This document shows, one piece after another, positions 15,259-23,042 of a stretch of DNA of 27,081 nt. The DNA lies in assembly GCA_045592785.1 (NCBI GenBank), contig JAZNVL010000053.1, positions 1 through 27,081 on the forward strand. The letters run 5' to 3'. The notes below the pieces were generated by a model. The model worked only from the letters and a program-made list of their open reading frames with translations. It ran no database searches and had not been told where the DNA came from. Position 1 is the stretch's first letter; every line of letters starts with the position of its first letter. Source of the DNA: RGIG8244 sp045592785. GTDB lineage: Bacteria; Verrucomicrobiota; Lentisphaeria; Victivallales; UBA1829. The translations under genes were made by a program, and so were the position numbers.

Positions 15259-15939
15259 GTGGAACTTTTTTCTCTGATCTCATCTTTGCCCTATCTCAAA
15301 CTCTTTGAGAAACCGGCAATCACATCCGAAAAGTTTCTCTATTTCTGTTCCTCTTATTTCCACGGCAGAAAAATGGCGCTGCTGGAACGGCTCACGCTCG
15401 TACCCGGACAGGGAACGTCCGACAAGAAATCCCTGATCCTCAAAGGTCTCACCGAGCTCTCCGGCAGAAAAATGGAAACGGACGGCAGTGTCTATGACAT
15501 GGCGTTCCGCTCCTTCGAAGCCGAAATCACACGGTCGTTCCCGGAACGTTCCTTGGCTCGTATGTATACCCGGTACGAAATGGCGCTGCGTAACAGCATC
15601 GCAAAAGTCCGGGCTGCAAAATGGAAACAGGGCGAAATGGGACCCGCCGCCCGGTTGGATGGCGGGTATATGGCAGATGCCGATCGCGTAGTGCAGGAGG
15701 CGTTTGCCGCTCCGAACCCGTTGGAACGGGAACGGATCCTGGACCGGGCACGCTGGGAGAAGCTGGATGAATATGCGCGGATCTTCAATCTGCACGGGTT
15801 TTCCTTCGATGCCGTTTGCGCCTATTGTCTGAAACTGCAGATCGCAGAAAAATGGGCGGAACGCAACGAAAAAGCTGCCGCCGGAAACCTGGACCGGGCT
15901 GCGGAACTTGTCCGCGCCGTAAATACAGAAAATAATTAA
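15259..15939 (+). CDS. DUF2764 protein of the V-ATPase operon, possible subunit C equivalent
   Basis: This 226-residue protein starts at GTG 15259, with AGGAG 6 bases upstream. It has no signal peptide or membrane helix and is mostly helical, with many Arg, Glu and Lys. The opening SLISSLPYLKLFEKP resembles the DUF2764 family, which sits between atpE and atpA in chlamydial and other bacterial V-ATPase operons. Archaeal and Enterococcus operons have subunit C near this position, the socket that links the rotor stalk to the K ring. No subunit C gene is present here, so a C-like role is a reasonable but unproven inference. The gene is 34 bases ahead of atpA. Confidence 0.72.
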   Translation: MELFSLISSLPYLKLFEKPAITSEKFLYFCSSYFHGRKMALLERLTLVPGQGTSDKKSLILKGLTELSGRKMETDGSVYDMAFRSFEAEITRSFPERSLARMYTRYEMALRNSIAKVRAAKWKQGEMGPAARLDGGYMADADRVVQEAFAAPNPLERERILDRARWEKLDEYARIFNLHGFSFDAVCAYCLKLQIAEKWAERNEKAAAGNLDRAAELVRAVNTENN

Positions 15940-15973
15940 GTAAATAACATAATCAAATTCGGAGAAGAACGGA

Positions 15974-17713
15974 ATGCCGGAACATAACAGAGGACGGATC
16001 GTAGGTGTCAATGGAAACCTCCTGACGGTGGAATTCGACACCAGCGTGATTCAGAATGAAGTGGCGTTTGTCATCCTTGGTGACCTGCGCCTGAAATCGG
16101 AAGTCATCCGCGTACGGGGGAACCGCGCAGACTTGCAGGTATTTGAAAGCACAGACGGGATCAAAGTGGGCGATATCGTGGAATTTTCCGGATCGCTCCT
16201 CAGTGTGACGCTGGGACCCGGTCTGCTCAAACAGGTGTTCGACGGTTTGCAGAACCCGCTGCCCATGCTGGCGGAAAAATCCGGGTTCTTCCTGCAGCGC
16301 GGCGTTTATCTGGATGCCTTCGACTTCCAGGCGGTGTGGGATTTCACGCCGCTGGCGGAAGTCGGCGCAAAACTCCGCGCCGGCGACAAAATCGGGTTCG
16401 TTCCCGAAGGGATCTTCAAACATTATATCATGCTCCCCTTCGCATTCCGCGGCGTTTGGACTCTGGAAAGTGTCAATGCCCCCGGCGAATACAAGGCTTG
16501 TGACACCGTCGCCACGGTCCGCAACGAAAAAGGCGAAACGCGGACCGTCAGCATGATCCAGGAATGGCCCGTCAAGATCCCCATCTCCTGTTACAAAGAA
16601 AAACTCATGCCGGTGGAACCGCTCATCACACAGCAGCGTATCATCGATACCTTCTTCCCCGTGGCACAGGGCGGCACGTTCTGTACCCCCGGTCCCTTCG
16701 GCGCAGGAAAAACCGTTCTGCAGCATGCCATCAGTCAGTACGCGGAAGCCGACGTGGTGATCGTGGCGGCTTGCGGGGAACGTGCCGGTGAAGTCGTGGA
16801 GATCCTCCGTGAATTCCCGGAACTGGAAGACCCGCGGACCGGGAAGACCCTCATCGACCGTTCCATCATCATCTGCAATACCAGTTCCATGCCCGTGGCT
16901 GCCCGTGAAGCCTCCGTTTATACCGCAGTGACCCTGGCGGAATATTACCGTCAGATGGGCTTGAACGTGCTGTTGCTGGCGGACTCCACATCCCGGTGGG
17001 CGCAGGCTCTCCGCGAAATGTCCGGTCGTCTGGAAGAAATCCCCGGGGAAGAAGCGTTCCCCGCTTACCTGGAATCCCGTATTTCCAGTTTCTACGAACG
17101 GGCGGGGCTGGTCCTGCTCAACGACGGCGTGACCAAAGGGTCCGTCACCATCGGCGGTGCGGTGTCACCTGCCGGGGGTAACTTTGAAGAACCGGTGACC
17201 CAGGCGACACTGAAAGTGGTGGGTTGCTTCCTGGGGTTGTCCCGTGACCGTTCCTCCGCGCGCCGTTTTCCGGCGATCCACCCGCTTGACAGTTGGAGTC
17301 ATTACCAGAGTATCATCCCTGCCGACGAAGTGAAACTTGCCCGTCAGACCCTGAAACGGGGGCAGGAAGTGAACCAGATGATGAAAGTCGTGGGCGAAGA
17401 AGGGACGAATACGGAAGACTTTGTGGTCTACCTCAAGAGTGAGTTCCTGGACTTCGTTTATCTGCAGCAGAACACCTTTGATGCGGTGGATTCCGCCAGC
17501 AGCCGGGAACGTCAGAACTATGTTTTCGACAAGGTCACGGAAGTGTTGAAAACGGACTTCGCCTTTGCGGAAAAGGAAGAAGCCCGTCAGTTCTTCCAGG
17601 AATTGCGTGTGACATTCACGGAATGGAACTACATGCCTTACAAGGAAGAAAAGTTCAACACGCAGGAAAAGATCATCGAAGCCAAAATTCAGGAGAAAGC
17701 CGTCCATGCGTAA
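15974..17713 (+). CDS. atpA: V-type ATP synthase catalytic subunit A
   Basis: This 579-residue catalytic head subunit carries the P-loop GPFGAGKT at residues 240–247. Other family marks are YEAD-like QYAEADVVIVAACGERAGEV with the catalytic Glu region, NTSSMPVAAREASVYTAVTL, LLLADSTSRWAQALREMSGR and LEEIPGEEAFPAYLESRI. The ~90-residue non-homologous insert that separates A subunits from F-type beta is present (about 120–200). The protein hydrolyses or makes ATP at the A/B interface. Its length is normal. GGAG lies before the ATG, and its 3' end overlaps atpB by 8 bases. Confidence 0.95.
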   Translation: MPEHNRGRIVGVNGNLLTVEFDTSVIQNEVAFVILGDLRLKSEVIRVRGNRADLQVFESTDGIKVGDIVEFSGSLLSVTLGPGLLKQVFDGLQNPLPMLAEKSGFFLQRGVYLDAFDFQAVWDFTPLAEVGAKLRAGDKIGFVPEGIFKHYIMLPFAFRGVWTLESVNAPGEYKACDTVATVRNEKGETRTVSMIQEWPVKIPISCYKEKLMPVEPLITQQRIIDTFFPVAQGGTFCTPGPFGAGKTVLQHAISQYAEADVVIVAACGERAGEVVEILREFPELEDPRTGKTLIDRSIIICNTSSMPVAAREASVYTAVTLAEYYRQMGLNVLLLADSTSRWAQALREMSGRLEEIPGEEAFPAYLESRISSFYERAGLVLLNDGVTKGSVTIGGAVSPAGGNFEEPVTQATLKVVGCFLGLSRDRSSARRFPAIHPLDSWSHYQSIIPADEVKLARQTLKRGQEVNQMMKVVGEEGTNTEDFVVYLKSEFLDFVYLQQNTFDAVDSASSRERQNYVFDKVTEVLKTDFAFAEKEEARQFFQELRVTFTEWNYMPYKEEKFNTQEKIIEAKIQEKAVHA

Positions 17714-19004
17714 AGTTTATCACAAAATCATACAGATCGCCGGCAACGTCATCACGGTGGAAGCCGACAATGTTGCATACAATGACCTGGCGGAAGTCAT
17801 CAGTGCTTCCGGAACCTCCCTGGCACAGGTCATCCGTCTGCAGGATACCAAAGTATATCTCCAGGTCTTCGCAGGGTCCAGAGGGATCAGTACGGGGGAC
17901 GAAGTCCGCTTCCTCGGACGTCCCATGCAGGTCTCCGGATCCGATGACCTCCTGGGCCGTATCTTCAATGGTGCCGGTGTGCCCCGCGACAACCGTCCGG
18001 AGATCACGGAAGATCCCGTGGAGATCGGCGGTCCCTCCGTCAACCCGGCGAAACGCGTGATCCCCCGGAAAATGATCCGTACCGGGATCCCCATGATCGA
18101 CCTGTTCAACACGCTGGTGGAATCCCAGAAACTGCCGATCTTCTCGGTGGCGGGTGAACCCTACAACGAATTGCTGGCTCGTATTGCCATGCAGGCGGAA
18201 GTGGATGTGATCATCCTCGGCGGCATGGGTCTCAAATACGACGATTATCTTTTCTTCCGAAACAAGCTCGATGAACACGGCGCACTTCCCCGGTCCGTCA
18301 TGTTCGTTCATACCGCATCCGACCCCGTGGTGGAATGTCTGCTGGTCCCGGATATGTGTCTGGCTGTGGCGGAACAATACGCACTCCGCGGCAAACGGGT
18401 ACTGGTCCTCCTCACCGATATGACCAACTACGCCGATGCCATGAAAGAAATCGCCATCACCATGGAGCAGATCCCCTCCAACCGCGGGTATCCCGGCGAC
18501 CTTTACAGTAAGCTTGCCGCACGTTATGAAAAGGCGGTGGACTTCGACGGCGCGGGATCCATCACCGTTCTTGCGGTGACAACCATGCCCGGCGACGACG
18601 TGACACATCCCATCCCGGACAACACCGGATACATCACGGAAGGGCAGTTCTATCTGCACAGCGGATCCATCGATCCCTTCGGCTCCCTCTCCCGTTTGAA
18701 ACAGAACGTGAACGGGAAGACCCGCAGTGACCATCGTGCGGTCATGGATACCATGATCCGGTTCTATTCGGATTACAAAGACACGCTGGAAAAGCAGTCC
18801 ATGGGTTTCCAAATGAGTTCCTGGGACGAAAAGTTGCTGAAATACGGACATCTGTTCGAAAAGCACATGATGGACCTTTCCGTGAATATCCAGCTGGAAG
18901 ATGCACTTGATCTTGGCTGGAAGATCATGGCAGACTGTTTCACCAAAACAGAAACCGGGATCAAATCGGATATCATTGCACAGCACTGGCCCGAAAACCA
19001 GTAA
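17706..19004 (+). CDS. atpB: V-type ATP synthase non-catalytic subunit B
   Basis: This 432-residue partner of subunit A in the A3B3 head has no P-loop. The equivalent stretch is FSVAGEPYNELLARIAMQA, as expected for B subunits. Other family features are RKMIRTGIPMIDLFNTLVES, LTDMTNYADAMKEIA and NRGYPGDLYSKLAARYEKA. The ATG lies inside the end of atpA (8-base overlap), with AGGAG upstream inside atpA, so the two are translationally coupled and made in similar amounts. Confidence 0.95.
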   Translation: MRKVYHKIIQIAGNVITVEADNVAYNDLAEVISASGTSLAQVIRLQDTKVYLQVFAGSRGISTGDEVRFLGRPMQVSGSDDLLGRIFNGAGVPRDNRPEITEDPVEIGGPSVNPAKRVIPRKMIRTGIPMIDLFNTLVESQKLPIFSVAGEPYNELLARIAMQAEVDVIILGGMGLKYDDYLFFRNKLDEHGALPRSVMFVHTASDPVVECLLVPDMCLAVAEQYALRGKRVLVLLTDMTNYADAMKEIAITMEQIPSNRGYPGDLYSKLAARYEKAVDFDGAGSITVLAVTTMPGDDVTHPIPDNTGYITEGQFYLHSGSIDPFGSLSRLKQNVNGKTRSDHRAVMDTMIRFYSDYKDTLEKQSMGFQMSSWDEKLLKYGHLFEKHMMDLSVNIQLEDALDLGWKIMADCFTKTETGIKSDIIAQHWPENQ

Positions 19005-19019
19005 GGCGGAGTGTGATCC

Positions 19020-19631
19020 ATGGCAAAAGTAAAACTGACAAAAACAGAATTGAAGCGGCAGCGGGATGCTCTCAAGCAGTATACCCGGTTCCTGCCTACC
19101 CTTCAATTGAAAAAACAGCAGCTTCAGCTGGAAATGAGACTCTGCCTGGAACGGATCGAAGAAAATGAAGTGCGGGAAGCCCAATCCAAAAAAGAACTGG
19201 CGGACTGGACCGCAATTTTCGGTGACCCGGAGTCGGCGGAAAAAATCGCCTCCGTGCTCCGTGTCAATTCCATCTGTACGTCCGAAATGAATATCGCCGG
19301 CGTGCAGGTGCCCGTTTATCAGGGCGTGGACTTCATGCAGGTCCCTTACGACCTCTTTGTGGAAGATCCGTGGCTGGATGATGCCGTGGGCGCAGTCCGC
19401 AAGATCGTGGAACTGCAATCCGAACGGGAGATCATCCGGCGGCAATATGATTGTATCGCACAGGAACTGCGGGTGACTACCCAGCGTGTCAATCTCTTCG
19501 AAAAGGTCAAAATCCCGGAAACAAAAGAGATCATACGGCTCATCAATATCGCCATCGGTGATGCCGATACCTCCGCTGTTGTCCGTTCCAAGATCGCAAA
19601 GAAAAAACTCCAGGAGGAACCGGCAGCATGA
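19020..19631 (+). CDS. atpD: V-type ATP synthase subunit D (central stalk)
   Basis: This 203-residue protein forms the long coiled-coil rotor axle through the A3B3 head. The N-terminal helix starts KVKLTKTELKRQRDALKQY with LPTLQLKKQQLQLEM, matching the family's lysine-rich opening, and a long C-terminal helix covers ~120–195. The ATG is 15 bases after atpB. The end overlaps the next gene by ATGA (19628–19631). Subunit F, its usual rotor partner, is not in the operon. Confidence 0.9.
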   Translation: MAKVKLTKTELKRQRDALKQYTRFLPTLQLKKQQLQLEMRLCLERIEENEVREAQSKKELADWTAIFGDPESAEKIASVLRVNSICTSEMNIAGVQVPVYQGVDFMQVPYDLFVEDPWLDDAVGAVRKIVELQSEREIIRRQYDCIAQELRVTTQRVNLFEKVKIPETKEIIRLINIAIGDADTSAVVRSKIAKKKLQEEPAA

Positions 19632-21550
19632 TCATTCCCATGAAAAAAATCACTCTGCTCTGCCTGGAGCAGGATAAAACCGGTTCGCTGGAACAACTCC
19701 GCAGACTGGGCATCATGCAGCTTACCGCCGGAAAGACACCGGAAACCGCTGACGTCGCCCAGCTCTCCAAAACCTCCGCCGATATCGAAAAAGCGATCAA
19801 CCTGATCCGTATGGCGGAAGAACCGGAGAAAAAAGAAGAAAACACTACGACAAAGAATTTCAGTGCCAACGGGTGCAAGATCGTTGCCCGTACGCTGGAA
19901 CTCGCCGAACTGCAGTCCGATACGCAGAAGGAACTCGAAGCTCTACGCAAAGAGGAGGAACTGCTCCTCCCCTGGGGCGATTTCTCCCCTGCTTCCCTGC
20001 AGAAGCTCAAAGAGCAGAACATCCATATCACGTTCTGCATCTCGCTCCCGGCGCAATTCGAAGAACGCAAAAACGCGCTCCCCGATAACGTGACCGTGAA
20101 AGTCATTTCCGTAGACAAACGTCAGGTCTGCTATATCCTGATCTCTCCGGAAGAACCTGCGGAACCCGTTGCCGACAGCGTACAGCTCCCCGCGAAATCC
20201 CTGAACGTGATCCGGGAAACCATCAGCGATCTGCAGATGAAACTGCACTCCATCAATGCGGAACTGGTCACGTTCAAAGCTGCCCTGCCCCAGACGTTGG
20301 CGTATCAGCGGAAAGCGGCCGCCGCTCTGGAATTTGCTTCCGCCCGTGACGGCATGAACAACGAAGGCGCACTCTCCTGGATCTGCGGGTTCGTCCCCGT
20401 GACCGAACTGGAAAAATTGCGGAAAGCCGCACTGGATCATGGGTGGGCATTGCAGATCGAAGACCCGGGTCCCGATGATGAAGTGCCCACTTACATCAAA
20501 AAGCCCGCGTTCCTGAATATCATGGATCCGCTGTTCGACTTCATCGGTGTGCAGCCCGGATATCGGGAAAACGACGTCAACGCGTTCTTCCTGGTCTTCT
20601 TCCCCATCTTCTTCGGGATGATCCTGGGCGATGCCGGGTACGCCGTACTCTTCCTGGGGATCGCCATGATCTGCAAACAGATCTTCCGGAACAAACCGGC
20701 GGCGCGTCTGCCGCTGAACCTGTTCATTCTGTTGAGCTGTGCCTCCCTGATCTGGGGTTGGCTCAACGGATCCTGGCTGGGTATTCCCAAGAATATTCTC
20801 CCCGGCTGGATGAGCGGGTGGTCCCTTCTGGCGGATCCTGCGAACAACGAAACGGCACGCAATCTGGCGCAGTCACTGCACCTGATCACGCCGGAAATGG
20901 ATGAAGCGCAACGCATGGCGGTATACAGCGGACTCTCCAACAAGTTTGTGCAGTTCTTCTGTTTCTTCCTTGCGGCACTGCATCTGGGATCCGCCCGCAT
21001 CTTCAAGTTTGTGGATGAAGTACGGTACAGCTGGCTTGCGGTAGGCAATCTGGGCTGGGGCTGTCTCATCGTGGCGAACTTCCTGATGGCGACGAACCTC
21101 ATCGTCTTCCCGGGCACGTTCCCGAAAGCGACGGGCTTCACGCTGTACGGTGTGGGCATTGTGCTGATCCTGATCACCACACGGGGCGTTTCCTTCATGA
21201 ACCTGCCCTTTGCGCTGATCAACAGCTTTGTGGACGTATTGAGTTATATCCGTTTGTTCGCCGTGGGGCTTTCCGGCGCATATATCGCCGAAAACTTCAA
21301 CAAAATGGGCGTCATGCTCATGGATACATTACCGGGTTACTGGGTCATCGCGGGCGTTGTCCTGCTGATCCTGGTGGCGCTGGTGGGACACATTCTGAAC
21401 ATTGCCCTGGGCTTCCTGGGTGTGATGGTCCACGGGATCCGTCTCAACACGCTGGAATTCTCCAACCATGTCGATATGCAATGGGCTGGGATCAAGTTCC
21501 GTCCCTTTGCCAACCCTGAAAATACAGAAACCAACAACATAAAATCATAA
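19628..21550 (+). CDS. atpI: V-type ATP synthase membrane subunit I
   Basis: This 640-residue protein corresponds to subunit a/I. The N-terminal ~300 residues are soluble and partly coiled coil, docking the peripheral stalk. The C-terminal half holds about seven or eight membrane helices, beginning near NAFFLVFFPIFFGMILGDAG. Conserved marks are DAGYAVLFL, DVLSYIRLFAVGLSGAYIAE (the Arg in YIRL is the ion-path arginine), and GHILNIALGFLGVMVHGIRL with NTLEF. It carries ions between half channels and the K ring. Its start overlaps atpD by 4 bases. The length is normal for bacterial and archaeal members. Confidence 0.93.
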   Translation: MIIPMKKITLLCLEQDKTGSLEQLRRLGIMQLTAGKTPETADVAQLSKTSADIEKAINLIRMAEEPEKKEENTTTKNFSANGCKIVARTLELAELQSDTQKELEALRKEEELLLPWGDFSPASLQKLKEQNIHITFCISLPAQFEERKNALPDNVTVKVISVDKRQVCYILISPEEPAEPVADSVQLPAKSLNVIRETISDLQMKLHSINAELVTFKAALPQTLAYQRKAAAALEFASARDGMNNEGALSWICGFVPVTELEKLRKAALDHGWALQIEDPGPDDEVPTYIKKPAFLNIMDPLFDFIGVQPGYRENDVNAFFLVFFPIFFGMILGDAGYAVLFLGIAMICKQIFRNKPAARLPLNLFILLSCASLIWGWLNGSWLGIPKNILPGWMSGWSLLADPANNETARNLAQSLHLITPEMDEAQRMAVYSGLSNKFVQFFCFFLAALHLGSARIFKFVDEVRYSWLAVGNLGWGCLIVANFLMATNLIVFPGTFPKATGFTLYGVGIVLILITTRGVSFMNLPFALINSFVDVLSYIRLFAVGLSGAYIAENFNKMGVMLMDTLPGYWVIAGVVLLILVALVGHILNIALGFLGVMVHGIRLNTLEFSNHVDMQWAGIKFRPFANPENTETNNIKS

Positions 21551-21567
21551 ACAACCAGGAGTACACA

Positions 21568-22113
21568 ATGAGTTTGATGCTTACTCTCGCCGATGCGGCT
21601 GCACAAGCTGCCGCTGCCGCCCCCGCTGTCGCGGAAACTGCAACAAAGGTCATGCCCGATGCCGCTCAGAAAGCGCTGGTCTTCGCCGCCGCTTTCGCTT
21701 CCATCGGCTTCGCCGCCATCGGATCTGCATACGGTGCGGGTTCTGCCGCTTGTGCCGCCATGGGCGCTTGGAAAAAGTGTTACATGCAGAACAAGCCCGC
21801 TCCCTTCCAGCTGCTGATCTTCGCCGGGGCTCCCCTTTCCCAGACCATCTATGGGATGATCATCATGTTCATCATCATGGGTGCCAATCTGGAAAAACAG
21901 GGCATCTGGTTCGTCTACATGATGGTCGGGATCCTCTCCGGCATTTCCATGGGTGTCTCCGCTCTCTGGCAGGGACTTTCCGCCGCAGCGGCTGCGGATG
22001 CCTTTGCGGAAACCGGGAAGGGCTTCACCAACCAGCTGATGGCTCTCGGGATCGTGGAAACCGTCGCCATCTTCGTCATGGCATTCGCCATCGTTCTGCT
22101 GGGCATGTTCTGA
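21568..22113 (+). CDS. atpK: V-type ATP synthase subunit K (proteolipid ring), double hairpin
   Basis: This 181-residue, very hydrophobic protein has four membrane helices after an Ala-rich N-terminal segment of ~30 residues. It forms the rotating c-type ring. The two hairpins are homologous. The second carries the ion-binding Glu164 (LGIVETVAIF), while the equivalent position of the first has Gln92 (APLSQTIYG). With Ser91, Gln92, Gln135 (ALWQG) and Glu164, the set of polar ligands matches the sodium site of Enterococcus hirae NtpK (Thr64, Gln65, Gln110, Glu139, from memory). Sodium transport is therefore plausible. AGGAG lies before the ATG, and a terminator follows at 22140–22175. Confidence 0.92.
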   Translation: MSLMLTLADAAAQAAAAAPAVAETATKVMPDAAQKALVFAAAFASIGFAAIGSAYGAGSAACAAMGAWKKCYMQNKPAPFQLLIFAGAPLSQTIYGMIIMFIIMGANLEKQGIWFVYMMVGILSGISMGVSALWQGLSAAAAADAFAETGKGFTNQLMALGIVETVAIFVMAFAIVLLGMF

Positions 22114-22139
22114 TATCCGGAACAACAGCAATCGCAAAG

Positions 22140-22175
22140 ATCCGTCTTTCCTCCGGGAAAGGCGGATTTTTTTTT
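22140..22175 (+). terminator. Rho-independent terminator of the V-ATPase operon
   Basis: ATCCGTCTTTCC pairs with GGAAAGGCGGAT around a TCCG loop (one T·G pair), followed by nine T residues (22167–22175). The next promoter starts 10 bases later. Confidence 0.92.
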
Positions 22176-22185
22176 GAAAAAGGGC

Positions 22186-22213
22186 TTGACTTTTCATAAA
22201 ACAGTTTTATATT
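22186..22213 (+). promoter_or_regulatory. promoter of the HAD–glycerol-3-phosphate-type operon
   Basis: TTGACT (22186–22191) and TATATT (22208–22213) are separated by 16 bases. The first gene's ATG is at 22245, with AGGAG 8 bases upstream. Confidence 0.75.
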
Positions 22214-22244
22214 ACTAAACACAAGGCTAAACCAGGAGAGTATC

Positions 22245-23042
22245 ATGGCATTGGATCTGGCAAAAGTAAAACAGGTTTTTCTCGATATGGACGGGACCAT
22301 TTATCACGGGGGACATCTTTACCCCACGACGATCCCGTTTCTCACGTTTCTGAAAGAACATGGCATCGGCTATCGTTTTCTTTCCAATAATTCATCATTC
22401 AGCACGGCGGAATACGCGGCGAAACTGAACCGTCTGGGGATCCCGGCAACGGAAGATATGTTCTACATCTCCACGGATTACACCATTGACTATCTGAAAG
22501 CGAATCACCCGGAGATCCGCCGGGTGTTTGTCCTGGGTATGCCCTGCATTTACCCGGCATTTGAAGCTGCCGGGTTCACCGTGACGGAGGAAGATCCGGA
22601 CGCCGTGATCGTGGCATTCGACCGTCAGCTGACCTACGAACGTCTCTGCCGTGCCGCTTATTTCATGAAAAAAGGATTGCCCGGTTTCGCCACACATCCG
22701 GACGTATTCTGTCCGACGGATCAGGAAACGTTTCTGGTGGACTGCGGGGCGTTCATCGCCTGTCTGGAAACAGCCACGGGATGCAAGCTGAAAGTGCTGG
22801 GCAAACCGGATCCCGGTTTTCTCCGTGCGGCGGCAGCCCGTTGCGGAGCGGATCCCGGCGAAACGCTGATGGCGGGCGACCGTTTGAGTACGGATATCCG
22901 TCTGGGGATCCAGGCGGGCGCCATGACCTGCCGCGTGGCAGGTCCGGGAGCGGATACGACCTTTGTACTCGGCGTGGAAGCCGATATCACCGTTGACAAT
23001 CTGGGAGAATTGCTCCCGTTGTGGGAGAAAGCATTATCATGA
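22245..23042 (+). CDS. HAD-IIA (NagD-like) phosphatase
   Basis: This 265-residue cytoplasmic phosphatase has the HAD motifs in order: FLDMDGT (Asp14 nucleophile, Asp16 acid/base), LSNNSS (motif II), Lys187 in LGKPDP (motif III) and AGDRLSTDI with Asp212 (motif IV). The large cap inserted between motifs II and III marks subclass IIA, which contains NagD, phosphoglycolate and glycerol-3-phosphate phosphatases. Its stop overlaps the start of a GlpA-like dehydrogenase (ATGA), and the operon continues with a GlpB-like and a DUF1667 protein. Glycerol-3-phosphate is therefore the most likely substrate, giving glycerol. NMP or p-glycolate activity remains possible. It is first in the operon behind a clear promoter. 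Confidence 0.82.
   Translation: MALDLAKVKQVFLDMDGTIYHGGHLYPTTIPFLTFLKEHGIGYRFLSNNSSFSTAEYAAKLNRLGIPATEDMFYISTDYTIDYLKANHPEIRRVFVLGMPCIYPAFEAAGFTVTEEDPDAVIVAFDRQLTYERLCRAAYFMKKGLPGFATHPDVFCPTDQETFLVDCGAFIACLETATGCKLKVLGKPDPGFLRAAAARCGADPGETLMAGDRLSTDIRLGIQAGAMTCRVAGPGADTTFVLGVEADITVDNLGELLPLWEKALS

Noticed and set aside
17673..19445. A 590-codon open frame on the minus strand across atpB and atpD
   Set aside because: It is antisense to clear V-ATPase subunits, is His-rich without domains, and has no RBS. It is a codon-usage shadow.
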